From: Brucella tritici
Lineage (GTDB): Bacteria > Pseudomonadota > Alphaproteobacteria > Rhizobiales > Rhizobiaceae
Direction: 5' to 3'
DNA length: 35,995 bases
Assembly: GCF_008932295.1 (NCBI RefSeq)
Contig: NZ_WBWA01000036.1
Span: forward strand, 1 to 35,995
Positions 1 through 9,078 of the stretch are shown piece after piece. The notes beneath the pieces are model-generated. The model made no database searches. It was given only the letters and a program-made list of their open reading frames with translations, and was not told the DNA's origin. How positions within the stretch are numbered: position 1 is the first letter of the stretch; every line of letters begins with the position of its first letter. The translations under genes and the position numbers were made by a program.

Positions 1-1
1 C

Positions 2-331
2 CGCCAGCTCCTCCTCGATCAACTATGCGATCCCGAAATGATCGAGCGTGTCATGGCAGATGAGGCTAAGCGAAGCCCATAGATTGCATCTCTCGACCCA
101 GCGAAAATCCTTTCGCCGGACGCTCACACAGGACCAAAAATTAGCCCGAATGATAATGCCTATACGGCAACATGGAATGTTACTTGCACTTCAACGGATC
201 AACAACAGACATTTGGTTATGTGATTGATTTACCTGATGGGTGGTCAGGCTTTAGCGCTCCAGGGCAGGCGTATAACTTGTCGGTATTAGGTGCGCAGAA
301 CCCATTGTCACTTTACACCACGTCATCTTAG
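2..331 (+). pseudogene. 3' remnant of an unrecognised gene with an in-frame TAG
   Basis: Reading from base 2, the frame gives an acidic, helical-looking piece (RQLLLDQLCDPEMIERVMAD...) that stops at TAG 80-82. It then continues open in the same frame to TAG 329-331, through a stretch with beta-sandwich-like character (WNVTCTSTDQQQTFGYV...LPDGWSGF). No start codon with a ribosome binding site follows the first stop. The simplest reading is one gene end carrying a nonsense mutation (for example CAG to TAG), with its 5' part outside the window. Alternatively these are the end of one gene and an unrelated fragment that share a frame by chance. I do not recognise either half. Base composition is AT-rich like the RHS gene downstream, so it may belong to the same acquired block. 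Confidence 0.35.
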
Positions 332-464
332 AATATTATTTGACAATTGCAAAGCGCATCAAAATGTCGAATATATCTTGTATAAGAATTGCACATTATA
401 TATTCGTTGAATGAAAAATATCTCTGTAATTTTTAATTTATTCTTCAATTTTTAAATAACGCTC

Positions 465-894
465 CAGTTCGTGCACAGCGACCGGTGTCATTGACAGCCA
501 AGGTGTTAAAACCGCAGAAATTGTCGGAATACGGGTTTTGATACCGACAAGAAGGTCAAGGAATGAAAACGCACTTGTCGTTGATACCCTTGGCCTGATG
601 GTCGGCCTCGTGATCTATTCTGCGGGTAATTGGCTCAGAGATGGCGCGCCGACTGTCTTGAAAACCAGCCTCAAGCGCTAGCCGTAGTAGGCTACCGCAC
701 ATTTTTGCTGATGGCGGGTACGCAGGTCCAACGCTATGAACTTCCGCCGCACAGATGGGTCATTGAACATGCCATCTGAATGGCTGAGGCGATGCCGAAG
801 CTTGCAGGATTTCGAAAAGACCATCGCCACAGCCGAAACCTGGTTATACATAGCCCATATTCGCATTCTAAAAAGACGTGTCGCAAGATTTTGA
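465..894 (+). pseudogene. IS5-family transposase relic
   Basis: Scattered over three frames are diagnostic pieces of an IS5-type DDE transposase in the correct order: TGVIDSQGVKT (from 481), GFDTDKKVKE, LVVDTLGLMVG with DGAPTVLK (about 570-660), HIFADGGYAGPTL (about 700-740), PPHRWVIEH (about 747-775), and the C-terminal DFEKTIATAETWLYIAHIRILKR..., which ends at TGA 892-894. At least three frame changes and internal stops separate them, and the segment between GPTL and the RRWV-like motif is shortened, so it cannot make transposase. The N-terminal half of a normal transposase is missing. It lies just upstream of the RHS gene and is consistent with IS traffic having shaped this accessory block. 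Confidence 0.8.
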
Positions 895-948
895 AAGTAC
901 TCATCTTTTGATCCGATATCTGAGATACGCTTTTTAAATTCCCATTTT

Positions 949-960
949 AATTATGAGGGT
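949..960 (+). promoter_or_regulatory. ribosome binding site of the RHS gene
   Basis: GAGGG four bases before ATG 964 in an AT-rich leader. It supports 964 as the start. The leader also contains the 3' end of the IS5 relic. Confidence 0.55.
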
Positions 961-963
961 ACC

Positions 964-3900
964 ATGAACGCATATTCTCAGCTTTTTACAAAAGCTACGG
1001 ATTTTGTCGGGGCAGTCGAAGGTAGTGTTGATCCCCGCACCGGTCAGTTCACAATTAACCTGAATGTGGGAACATTGACGGCCAATAATGGCTTTGGTCC
1101 ACATGTGCCACTTGAGCTCAGCTATTCACCAATGACTCAGGCCAATCTTGGCTTTGGTGTTGGCTTTGGTTTTGGGTTCTCAACTTATGACCAGAGAACT
1201 ACATTGATGTCTCTTGCAAACGGAACACACTATAAGGTTCTGGAATGTGAGAGTTCTCTGTCTTTGATTGATGCGAAACTCAAGGAGGTTTCCGTCGAAA
1301 AGCTGCCGGGACACTATTATAAAGTTATGTATAAGGATGGCAGTTTTGAATTGCTGACCAACCCAGATACGTTAAGCTCTTTAAAGGTTCCCTATAAAAT
1401 AGTATCATCAAACGGACATTTTGTTACACTTAATTGGATATTTACCAATAATCAGTTTCGTCTTGTGTCAATTGTTGACGAAAACAATAACACGCTGGTG
1501 AGCATTAGCTACCCTGATGCGCAAAATCTTGCGACAAGAATTGCAGTTTTGCCGGATCGGCAAGCTTTAACCAAAGAAACAGACAATCCAGAAGGATATA
1601 ACATATATCTCTTCTTTGGCGATAATCATCATCTGACTAAGGTTACTTGTGATGCTGCCGCTGGCTTGGAGTGGAAGATTGGCTACACAAACCTAGACGG
1701 TCTTGGTCCTTGGGGGCAGATTGCTTCTAGTGTCACTCATCCCGGCGGTCTTTACGAATATGTGAATTATTCGAAAAGCAAAGGGCATCGCTTTGCCAGC
1801 ACACGCACCGATATGGAGGCAAGCTTTTATCCCTATGTAACGGATTTTACGCATGTTCCTGGTGGCGGCCAGCCCATGGGCACCGTTCATTACGATTACG
1901 AGGTCATCAATAGTCATAATTTTCTGGGTTATGCGGCACCAGGCATTTTTGCCCGCAATCCGACGATAGATGCACTCTTTAATTGTTCTGACGCAAAATA
2001 TAATTATCATACGTTGGAAACGCACTCTGACAGTGCCGGTACCGTGACGCGGATAGAGCGCACTTATAATTGTTTCCATCAATTGATTGAGAGCACAAGC
2101 GTTACAAACAATTGTTCTGTGACGAAACGTACGGATTATTATTCTAATCCAGGCGCAGGTTTTGAAGCTCAGCTTGCGAATTTTGAATGTCCGCAAACAA
2201 TCACGCTGATCTGGATTCGGGCTGATCCGACCACTGGTGAGATCGTGGCAACAAGTCAAGCTGTGGAAAGTTTTGAATATGACGATTACGGCAATCTTCT
2301 TGAAAAGTCAGCTTCATATACAGATGTAAACGGAGTAACGACGCAGGTCGGCACAATTACATGCGAATATTATCCTGCTGATAAAGCGACACCATATGAT
2401 CCAAATACCGGATATGACTGCCCGATCGATCCAAATTCTTACAACAGATCAAACAATATTCCCCGATTTTTGAAGTCGCAAACCATCGTACCACATTCGT
2501 TCAGTGGTGATGAAAAATCCATGCAAACACGTTTTGCCTATGGTCAATATGGCATGCCCGATGCTGTTACGCAGTTGCTTGCTCAGTCCGATCCTGATTA
2601 CGCGACATCCTATGCAGTTTTCAAATCAGAACAGCGTATTTACCATAATCCCGGGAACACAGAGGAGCTTCAACGAAAAGTCACTTACACCTATGCCGAC
2701 AATACTGCGGTTTTGGATGGCAGCTCTCCACCTATGAGCGAGTTCGGCTATTTACTCACTACTGTGGACACCCATTATCCCAATGACGGACTGCCTATTG
2801 ATCCAGCCGACCCCAAAACGGCGGAGTGTTTTAGCACAACAACCACCGCAGCCTGTAAACTTGTAGAGGATACCTTAGAGACGACCTCGACGGTGACGAC
2901 ATGGGATAATTTCAGGACATCAATCTCTAACACAAGTTCACGTTTCACCGGCCGTGTGACGGAGAAGGTAGATGCGATGGGCGTTAAAGCTCAAGCAACT
3001 TATGATGTGCTTGGCCGCGTTTTGAGTGTAACGACAGCCGTTGAAACAAATTATGCGAACGAACGTCAGCTCGCATACGAGATTAGTGATACCGGTCTGA
3101 TCATTACCGCGTGTGATGCCTTTGGCAATCAGGCGCGCGTGACCGCCGACGGTGCCGGCAAACCGGTTAAGGGTGAAGCCAAATTGAGCGGTGCCTCATC
3201 TATCTGGCAGGTGATGGAAACCCGGGCGTACGATAATGCCGGGCGCCTGTACAGCACAACCACCAATGATTATGCTAAGAGCACAGATCAGGCCCCCTAT
3301 GGATCAATAACAACCACCAATCACTATGACGTCTGGGGGCAGGTCGATTATGTGACAACGCTCGATGGCATCCGGCACTTCAGTGCCGTCGACCCAATTG
3401 CTCTGACCAAGACCCAATATAGCCAAAGCGGTGGAGCAACTCCCATCACCACCAGCAGAACGATCACAACGGCCAATGCTACCAATGCTACCGTCACAGT
3501 GGCGGTCTTTGCATCAGACAACGCAACAACTGTACCCGATAGTACCGCAACACAGACTTATGACGGGTGGAAACAGCTGCGCGAAAGCACAGACGAACTG
3601 GGGCGTACGACAACCTATACATATGACAACTTCGGGCGCGTCGTCACAACGGCTCTACCCACCGTGACAGTTGGCGACCGGTTGTTAATCATCCCAGACA
3701 ACACACCGGCCGACGGTATTTCCGCTCAAGGTGCAGTCGTTACCCTCACAGGTGAAAACGTTAGCAGTCAAACGATTACTGTAAAAATCACAGATATTAT
3801 TGACGACGATGTTCAGGTTTCCTTCATTCCAACCTCTGGCGTGACAGTCAATAACGATTGCTCAGTCACCGCCAGTACCGATATGTCAGGCGTCACACCG

Positions 3901-6807
3901 ATAATATATTTCGTGAGCCAAGGGTCTTCAAAAGTCACACTCACCGCTTCAACACCATCGGTTGCCACGCCAGCATCATATGATTTTAAATTTGATCCTG
4001 ATGTTTCATGCTGCGCAATTGCATCCCCTTCTAGGGTCGATGACATCGACGCGGCAGAAAACGAATACGGCGCATATGCGGTTTTGCTTGTTCCTCTATC
4101 AAGAACAAGCGTTATTTATTCTTTACCTGAAGATAGTCAAGCCGTGTTTACGCATGTACAAACCGCACCGCATATAACATCAACAATTTCGGAAGACAAG
4201 AAGACCGTCACAACGAGCACGGGTGAAGGTGGGGATGGCAATTATGCGTCAGTTGTTTATTTCAGCTCTAATAATAAAGAGGGAGAAACTGTCGAACTAC
4301 GTGTTGAAGGACACCAAATCCAAACGGCGGCTAGAAAGTTCGCGTTTCCCGTGCCAGTATCGCTTTCCTTAGATGGTGTAGAGGTTAGTCATCATGCATC
4401 TGACAGCACTGTTGATGATTTTACCAGCATCAATCCCTTTCAGGGCATGGCAAAAGAAAAGCAGGGCATCACTGAATATATAGGTGCTGGGGATCCATTA
4501 CGAGCAGATGTGATTGATGCTACAGTCGTAACCCGCACCTATAGCCGCGATACGGCCTCTAATGTTGTTGTCGACATTCTGGTCAACGACATATCCATGG
4601 GAACGCGCGAAGTCGATGGGATGGGGCGCATTACGCATCAGATGGTCGGCGGGCGAAGCTGGTCTGCAAGCTATGATAAGGACTGCGGCAGTCTGACGTC
4701 GCCGGCCACGATCACCCCGCCTTACACGACTCCAATCGCCAGGTATCACTATGAGCCTGCCTTGGGGGGCACGACGCTTGGCGAAACCGCCGACCAGGAT
4801 ACAGTGACGTTTACTTATAGCCCGCAAGGTGCGCTGGAAACCGCAACCAGCACAATTTGTTCTACTCCACAAAGTTCGACCATAATCACCAACAGCTACG
4901 ATGCCGTCGGACGTCTGTTGCAGGAAACCTTCTCGCAACACGATGGTACCACAACTTATGGCTACACAACCGCTGGCAAGCCGAAAAGCTACACGGATGT
5001 GACAGGAAAAACATGGGCGGTTACGGAAAATGACGAATACGGCCGGCCAACAATGGTGGCAGATGAAGATGTTCAGCTCGCGCTCAATTATGATGCTCTT
5101 GGACGTCTTCATACGTGGACGTCGACGGACAAGGCAACAAATGCCACACTAACCACAGCCGTGACTTGGGACACACTCGATCGGGAGCAGAACCGGCAGG
5201 TTACCAACAGCGCCAAAAACACCGCCTGGAAGCTGGAACAAGAATATTACCTGAACCACCAGCTCAGCAGCAAAACCATGAAACGGGAAACAGGCAGTAC
5301 CCTCAATACCGTTCGTACAGAGACTTACAGCTATGATGAGCGCAACCGTCTGACAGATTACACTTGTACAGGTAGCGATCCGGTCAGGGATGACAAGGGC
5401 AATGCAATTGCCCAGCAATCCTTTGCCTATGACACTTATAACAATATCACCAAAGCTGTAACCGAGTTTAGTTCAGGCGACCCTGATACGGCAATATTCA
5501 CCTATGGCAATGCGCAAGATCCATGTCAGTTGACATCCGTCTCTCATAGTCACAACGACTTTCCTGCAGAAACCTACACGTATGATGCTGCCGGTTGTCT
5601 CAATGCAGATGCCTCAGGACGGCAATTTACCTATGACACCGGGATCAATTGCGGCTATCTGCGCTCTGTCACACAGGAGGATGTCACCAGCAACTTTGTC
5701 TATGATCCTCTGAACCGGGTTATCGGCGAAGATGACACGTCCCTTGTTTATTGTGGCTCGACACTGGTTAATCAGCGCCAAGGTAATGATGCTGTTCGTT
5801 TTGTCGGGGGAGGAAGTGTCGGTACACTTGCGCAGGTGCGCAGCGGAGACAATGCCGGTGTCTGGCTTTCTGGCTCTGAGGCAAATGGCTCTGTCCTCAG
5901 TGTGGATAATGCAAGTGCCAGTACCAAGCATTACGACATAGCCTATGGTCCATATGGAGAAACACCGTCTAATCAGTCAACACCAAGTGCACTCGGCTAT
6001 AACGGGCAACGCAAAAGCAATTTGCTGGACGGCTATCAGCTTGGCAACGGCTATCGCCTCTATCAACCTTCGCTGCGCCGTTTCACAGCCCCGGACAGCG
6101 AAAGTCCCTTTGGCGCGGGCGGCATCAACTCATACGCATATTGCGCAGGCGATCCAATCAATAACACCGATCCAACCGGGCATTTCCCTGTCCTGGGTGC
6201 CATTATGGGGACAGCATCGCTCCTTATGATACCGTTTACTGCTGGGGCATCAGCGGCGGGGGCAGCAGCAGTAGATATCGGGGCAGACGCATCAGCAGCA
6301 GTAGAAGCAGGTGGTGAAGTGGCAGCTGAAACCGCCGAAGCAAGAAGTTCTACCGGCCCAGTGAGGTCAAGAGCACATACAAGCAGTGCGGTAAGTTTAA
6401 GGAATACTCCTTATGATAGGCCTAGATCAAGCACTACTCTCGGCGACGAAACGAGATCTAGAGGAAATTCTATTAACAGCAATGGCAGGAATAAAGTCTC
6501 TTTTGGTTTTACTGATAAAGATGGGGGTTCTAGTGGTTTTAATAAATCTATTAATGCACTTGAATCCTCTAGAGCTTCAAAAGGGGCAAGTATAAATGAC
6601 GCACGAAAGGTTGACCCCACCCATGATTACTTTAATAAATCATTGAAAGAAGGTGAGCCAAGAACATCAACTTCGAAAAAAAATCCGCGCGCTAGATTAA
6701 CTCCTCATAAGGATAACATGATAATAAAACAAATACCATATGAGGATAACCCCAATAGAATACAAATATTCGACATTGGAATAATGGTCGACATCCATTT
6801 ATTGTAA
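964..6807 (+). CDS. RHS/YD-repeat polymorphic toxin-type protein (frameshifted tip)
   Basis: The 1,947-residue product starts with the SVDPRTGQFTINL motif common at the front of RHS/SpvB-like shells. It then carries many YD repeats (YDxxGRL/YTYDNFGRV types), roughly residues 420-900 and 1180-1640. It ends its core with the classic RHS cap: YGPYGE (about 1660), GYNGQ, LGNGYRLYQPSLRRFTAPD (about 1695-1715), YAYCAGDPINNTDPTGHFP, with DPTG at residue 1736. In the family the shell encapsulates a C-terminal toxin released at the DPxG region. Here residues 1737-1947 are that variable tip, beginning with a small hydrophobic Ala/Gly segment. Residues about 900-1150 are not YD repeats but look like one or two Ig-like/invasin-type beta domains. 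No signal peptide or PAAR domain is visible. The reading frame is lost near residue 1937 (see the following feature). Composition is AT-richer than the rest of the window, suggesting horizontal acquisition. Confidence 0.9.
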   Translation: MNAYSQLFTKATDFVGAVEGSVDPRTGQFTINLNVGTLTANNGFGPHVPLELSYSPMTQANLGFGVGFGFGFSTYDQRTTLMSLANGTHYKVLECESSLSLIDAKLKEVSVEKLPGHYYKVMYKDGSFELLTNPDTLSSLKVPYKIVSSNGHFVTLNWIFTNNQFRLVSIVDENNNTLVSISYPDAQNLATRIAVLPDRQALTKETDNPEGYNIYLFFGDNHHLTKVTCDAAAGLEWKIGYTNLDGLGPWGQIASSVTHPGGLYEYVNYSKSKGHRFASTRTDMEASFYPYVTDFTHVPGGGQPMGTVHYDYEVINSHNFLGYAAPGIFARNPTIDALFNCSDAKYNYHTLETHSDSAGTVTRIERTYNCFHQLIESTSVTNNCSVTKRTDYYSNPGAGFEAQLANFECPQTITLIWIRADPTTGEIVATSQAVESFEYDDYGNLLEKSASYTDVNGVTTQVGTITCEYYPADKATPYDPNTGYDCPIDPNSYNRSNNIPRFLKSQTIVPHSFSGDEKSMQTRFAYGQYGMPDAVTQLLAQSDPDYATSYAVFKSEQRIYHNPGNTEELQRKVTYTYADNTAVLDGSSPPMSEFGYLLTTVDTHYPNDGLPIDPADPKTAECFSTTTTAACKLVEDTLETTSTVTTWDNFRTSISNTSSRFTGRVTEKVDAMGVKAQATYDVLGRVLSVTTAVETNYANERQLAYEISDTGLIITACDAFGNQARVTADGAGKPVKGEAKLSGASSIWQVMETRAYDNAGRLYSTTTNDYAKSTDQAPYGSITTTNHYDVWGQVDYVTTLDGIRHFSAVDPIALTKTQYSQSGGATPITTSRTITTANATNATVTVAVFASDNATTVPDSTATQTYDGWKQLRESTDELGRTTTYTYDNFGRVVTTALPTVTVGDRLLIIPDNTPADGISAQGAVVTLTGENVSSQTITVKITDIIDDDVQVSFIPTSGVTVNNDCSVTASTDMSGVTPIIYFVSQGSSKVTLTASTPSVATPASYDFKFDPDVSCCAIASPSRVDDIDAAENEYGAYAVLLVPLSRTSVIYSLPEDSQAVFTHVQTAPHITSTISEDKKTVTTSTGEGGDGNYASVVYFSSNNKEGETVELRVEGHQIQTAARKFAFPVPVSLSLDGVEVSHHASDSTVDDFTSINPFQGMAKEKQGITEYIGAGDPLRADVIDATVVTRTYSRDTASNVVVDILVNDISMGTREVDGMGRITHQMVGGRSWSASYDKDCGSLTSPATITPPYTTPIARYHYEPALGGTTLGETADQDTVTFTYSPQGALETATSTICSTPQSSTIITNSYDAVGRLLQETFSQHDGTTTYGYTTAGKPKSYTDVTGKTWAVTENDEYGRPTMVADEDVQLALNYDALGRLHTWTSTDKATNATLTTAVTWDTLDREQNRQVTNSAKNTAWKLEQEYYLNHQLSSKTMKRETGSTLNTVRTETYSYDERNRLTDYTCTGSDPVRDDKGNAIAQQSFAYDTYNNITKAVTEFSSGDPDTAIFTYGNAQDPCQLTSVSHSHNDFPAETYTYDAAGCLNADASGRQFTYDTGINCGYLRSVTQEDVTSNFVYDPLNRVIGEDDTSLVYCGSTLVNQRQGNDAVRFVGGGSVGTLAQVRSGDNAGVWLSGSEANGSVLSVDNASASTKHYDIAYGPYGETPSNQSTPSALGYNGQRKSNLLDGYQLGNGYRLYQPSLRRFTAPDSESPFGAGGINSYAYCAGDPINNTDPTGHFPVLGAIMGTASLLMIPFTAGASAAGAAAVDIGADASAAVEAGGEVAAETAEARSSTGPVRSRAHTSSAVSLRNTPYDRPRSSTTLGDETRSRGNSINSNGRNKVSFGFTDKDGGSSGFNKSINALESSRASKGASINDARKVDPTHDYFNKSLKEGEPRTSTSKKNPRARLTPHKDNMIIKQIPYEDNPNRIQIFDIGIMVDIHLL

Positions 6808-7043
6808 AACGCATTGATTATAATCACAGAAAAATAAAGTTAATTCCTGGAAGTACGCTTAATACAGATTACATTGATTTAGAAAAAATAAATCATAGAC
6901 ATGTTGCACATAGTATTTACAAAGGAGGAGATTATTTTACATTATTTCGTCCTGATATGATTAAATCTTATAATATGAATGAGTTATCTTTGGATAGAAG
7001 AAAGCTGTTGGGCAGAATAGATGATTTGACACTGTTACGTTAA
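6777..7043 (+). pseudogene. out-of-frame continuation of the RHS toxin tip
   Basis: In the frame one base earlier than the RHS frame, an open stretch of 88 codons begins WNNGRHPFIVKRIDYNHRK and runs through KINHRHVAHSIYKGGDYFTLF to TAA 7041-7043. It has no start codon or ribosome binding site of its own, and its composition matches the RHS tip. The two frames overlap at 6759-6804, so a single lost base there would restore one continuous toxin domain. The last few codons (from about 7029) appear to come from the IS6-type end rather than from the toxin gene, so the domain is also truncated. I do not recognise the toxin fold. No immunity gene follows. Confidence 0.6.
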
Positions 7044-7466
7044 CTTTGGGGTAAACTCCATCGGTGTTAAAGCGGGATGAGCGAAGTTCGCGCCTCCCGC
7101 TATCCCCGCCATCGTTTTCCCGCTGAAATCATTGCCGAAGCCATGTGGCTGTATTTCCGCTTTCCGCTCAGCTTTCGCATAGTTGAAGATATGCTTACCT
7201 ATAAAGGCATCATTGTCACCCACAAGACAATCCGCGAATGCGGTTACGAAATTCGGACGAGACTATGCCAGCAGAATCCGTCGCCGTACGCCTCGTCTGG
7301 TGACAAGTGGCACCTGAATGAAGTTGTTATCACCCTCAAAGGCGAACGGCATTTTCTCTGGTGCGCCGTTGATCACGATGGTTTTGTTCTTGAAGAACTT
7401 GAGCAGAAACGCCGTAATACCAAGGCTGCCAAGCGTTTCATTCGCAAATTGCTGTCGGGCCAGAGC
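7029..7466 (+). mobile_element. truncated IS6-family insertion sequence
   Basis: The left end resembles an IS6-type terminus (GACACTGTTACG at about 7029). It is followed by a transposase start at 7077. Similarity to IS6-family transposase stops near 7460, and the next bases are unrelated phoX sequence on the opposite strand. The right half of the element and its terminal repeat are therefore missing. This is the outcome expected of an IS6-mediated adjacent deletion. The exact junction is uncertain by about 20 bases. Confidence 0.65.
7077..7466 (+). pseudogene. IS6-family transposase, truncated and internally frame-scrambled
   Basis: RHRFPAEIIAEAMWLYFRFPLSFRIVEDML is followed later by GDKWHLNEVVI and VDHDGFVLEELEQKRRNTKAAKRFIRKLL. 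These are the N-terminal and first catalytic-aspartate regions of IS6-family DDE transposases. The motif between them reads correctly only in a second frame (FGRDYASRIRRRTPRL, about 7246-7298). That means one extra base near 7244 and one missing base near 7299, which cancel each other and leave about 19 wrong residues in an otherwise open frame. The C-terminal half with the remaining DDE residues is absent, and the open frame runs on into reversed phoX sequence. It should be inactive. Confidence 0.8.
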
Positions 7467-7630
7467 GCATCACCCGCACCCATCAGGGCAAGCGGGCTGA
7501 CCGTTGCCGCAATGGCCGAGACAGCGAGAGATCCGCGCAGAAAGCCACGGCGGGAAAAGCGCCGGCTGATGATTTCGCCCATGGTTGGATTATTGGACGG
7601 ATTGCGCGGATCGGCATCTGCTTCTTCCAA
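7467..7630 (-). pseudogene. 5' stub of a PhoX/DUF839-family Tat-exported phosphatase
   Basis: On the minus strand the frame gives EEADADPRNPSNNP, then GEIISRRFSRRGFLRG and an alanine-rich hydrophobic stretch (SLAVSAIAATVSPLAL). This is the N-terminus of a PhoX-type protein with a twin-arginine signal (SRRGFLR). About 50 residues remain; the several-hundred-residue enzyme is gone, replaced by the IS6 remnant. The start is uncertain: TTG at 7630 or ATG at 7582 (MGEII), with no clear ribosome binding site. The head-to-head arrangement with the MFS gene at 7882 means an intact promoter may still fire into the stub. Confidence 0.65.
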
Positions 7631-7881
7631 CTGACAGGTCTTGAACAGGCTTTGATGGGAAAGATTCCTGACTTTCCCGGCTCCCTATCGAACAGTGGAG
7701 TTGCAAATTAGAAGGACTGGATGACAGCCGGACGACATTGTCACTACACTTGCATTCCTCAGGATGCCGGACTGCAAAGAAAATCTGTCGGGAAAATTTC
7801 TGCCCAAGCGATAGAATAATTTTGCCGGTAAATACGCTTTCGGATAAAACCATCCCGGTTTTATCGATTGAGGGGTTGGTG

Positions 7882-9078
7882 ATGACCGACATGACGGCCG
7901 CACGACGCAATATTGTTATCCTGACGATTGCACAGGCACTGGGCGCTTCCAGCCCGCCTATTGTGATTTCGCTTGGCGGTCTGGTGGGCCAGAAACTGTC
8001 TTCCGATCCAGCACTCGTCACGCTGCCTGTCAGCCTGTTCAATCTCGGCCTTGCGCTTGGCACCCTGCCTGCCGCTTTCTTCATGCGCCAGTTTGGACGC
8101 CGCAATGCCTATATGCTAGGGGCGCTTGTTGGCGCCTCGGCAGGCGTGATCGCAGCCGCAGGTATTTTTGCCGCCTCCTTCCTCATCTTCTGCCTTGGAA
8201 CGCTGACCGCCGGTTTCTACGCCGCCTATGTCCAGAGCTATCGCTTTGCCGCCACCGATGCAGCAACCGGCGACATGAAGGCGCGCGCCATCTCATGGGT
8301 CATGGTGGGTGGGCTCGTTGCGGCTATTGTCGGGCCACAACTTGTCATCTGGACGCGCGATACCATTCCGGATGCGATGTTTGCAGGCAGCTTCCTCAGC
8401 CAGGCGGTTCTGGGTCTTCTCGCCCTCCCCGTCCTTTTCATGCTGCGCGCGCCGAAGGTTCGGAAAGATCCGAACGCTATCCATGATACAGGCCGTCCTC
8501 TCGGTGAAATTCTCCGTTCGCCGCGCTTCATCCTTTCCGTGGCTGCCGGTGTCTGTTCCTATGCGCTGATGACTTTCGTGATGACGGCAGCGCCCATCGC
8601 CATGGTCGGCCACGGCCATTCCGTCGATCATGCAGCGCTTGGCATCCAGTGGCATGTGCTCGCCATGTTCGCGCCGAGCTTCTTCACCGGAAAGCTCATC
8701 ACCCGCTTCGGCAAGGAAAAGATCACCGCACTCGGTCTGGTTTTGATCGCGTTTTCCGCCATCATTGCATTGGGCGGTTTCGATGTCGGCCATTTCTGGG
8801 GTGCGCTGATCTTTCTCGGCATCGGCTGGAATTTCGGCTTTATCGGTGCGACCGCCATGGTGACCGACTGCCACACACCGGCGGAACGCGGCAAGGCACA
8901 GGGCGCCAATGATTTCATCATGTTCGGCACTGTGGCCTGCGCTTCGTTCTTCGCAGGGTCGCTCTTGCATTCATCAGGCTGGGAAACCATCAACTGGCTG
9001 GTCTTCCCGATCGTCGCCCTTGTTCTGGTACCGCTTATCCTGCGCCTGAAGCCGAAAGGGGCTGCAGCCGAGGCCTGA
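7882..9078 (+). CDS. MFS transporter
   Basis: The 398-residue product has about twelve hydrophobic helices from residue 10 to 390. The loop between helices 2 and 3 carries the major-facilitator signature region (FFMRQFGRRNAYMLGA, about residues 68-83), and a second basic loop (GKLITRFGKEK) starts the C-terminal half. I chose ATG 7882 because GAGGGG precedes it by a normal distance and because the open frame upstream of it (from 7738) reads through unrelated sequence and the opposite-strand phoX leader. It is an inner-membrane secondary transporter; the substrate cannot be told. Its 3' end overlaps the convergent cbiZ gene by 44 bp. Codon use is GC-rich and normal for the replicon, in contrast to the region to its left. 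Confidence 0.9.
   Translation: MTDMTAARRNIVILTIAQALGASSPPIVISLGGLVGQKLSSDPALVTLPVSLFNLGLALGTLPAAFFMRQFGRRNAYMLGALVGASAGVIAAAGIFAASFLIFCLGTLTAGFYAAYVQSYRFAATDAATGDMKARAISWVMVGGLVAAIVGPQLVIWTRDTIPDAMFAGSFLSQAVLGLLALPVLFMLRAPKVRKDPNAIHDTGRPLGEILRSPRFILSVAAGVCSYALMTFVMTAAPIAMVGHGHSVDHAALGIQWHVLAMFAPSFFTGKLITRFGKEKITALGLVLIAFSAIIALGGFDVGHFWGALIFLGIGWNFGFIGATAMVTDCHTPAERGKAQGANDFIMFGTVACASFFAGSLLHSSGWETINWLVFPIVALVLVPLILRLKPKGAAAEA

Noticed and set aside
4498..5112. 204-codon minus-strand frame inside the RHS gene
   Set aside because: Antisense shadow of the repeat-rich coding sequence; composition follows the plus-strand codons.
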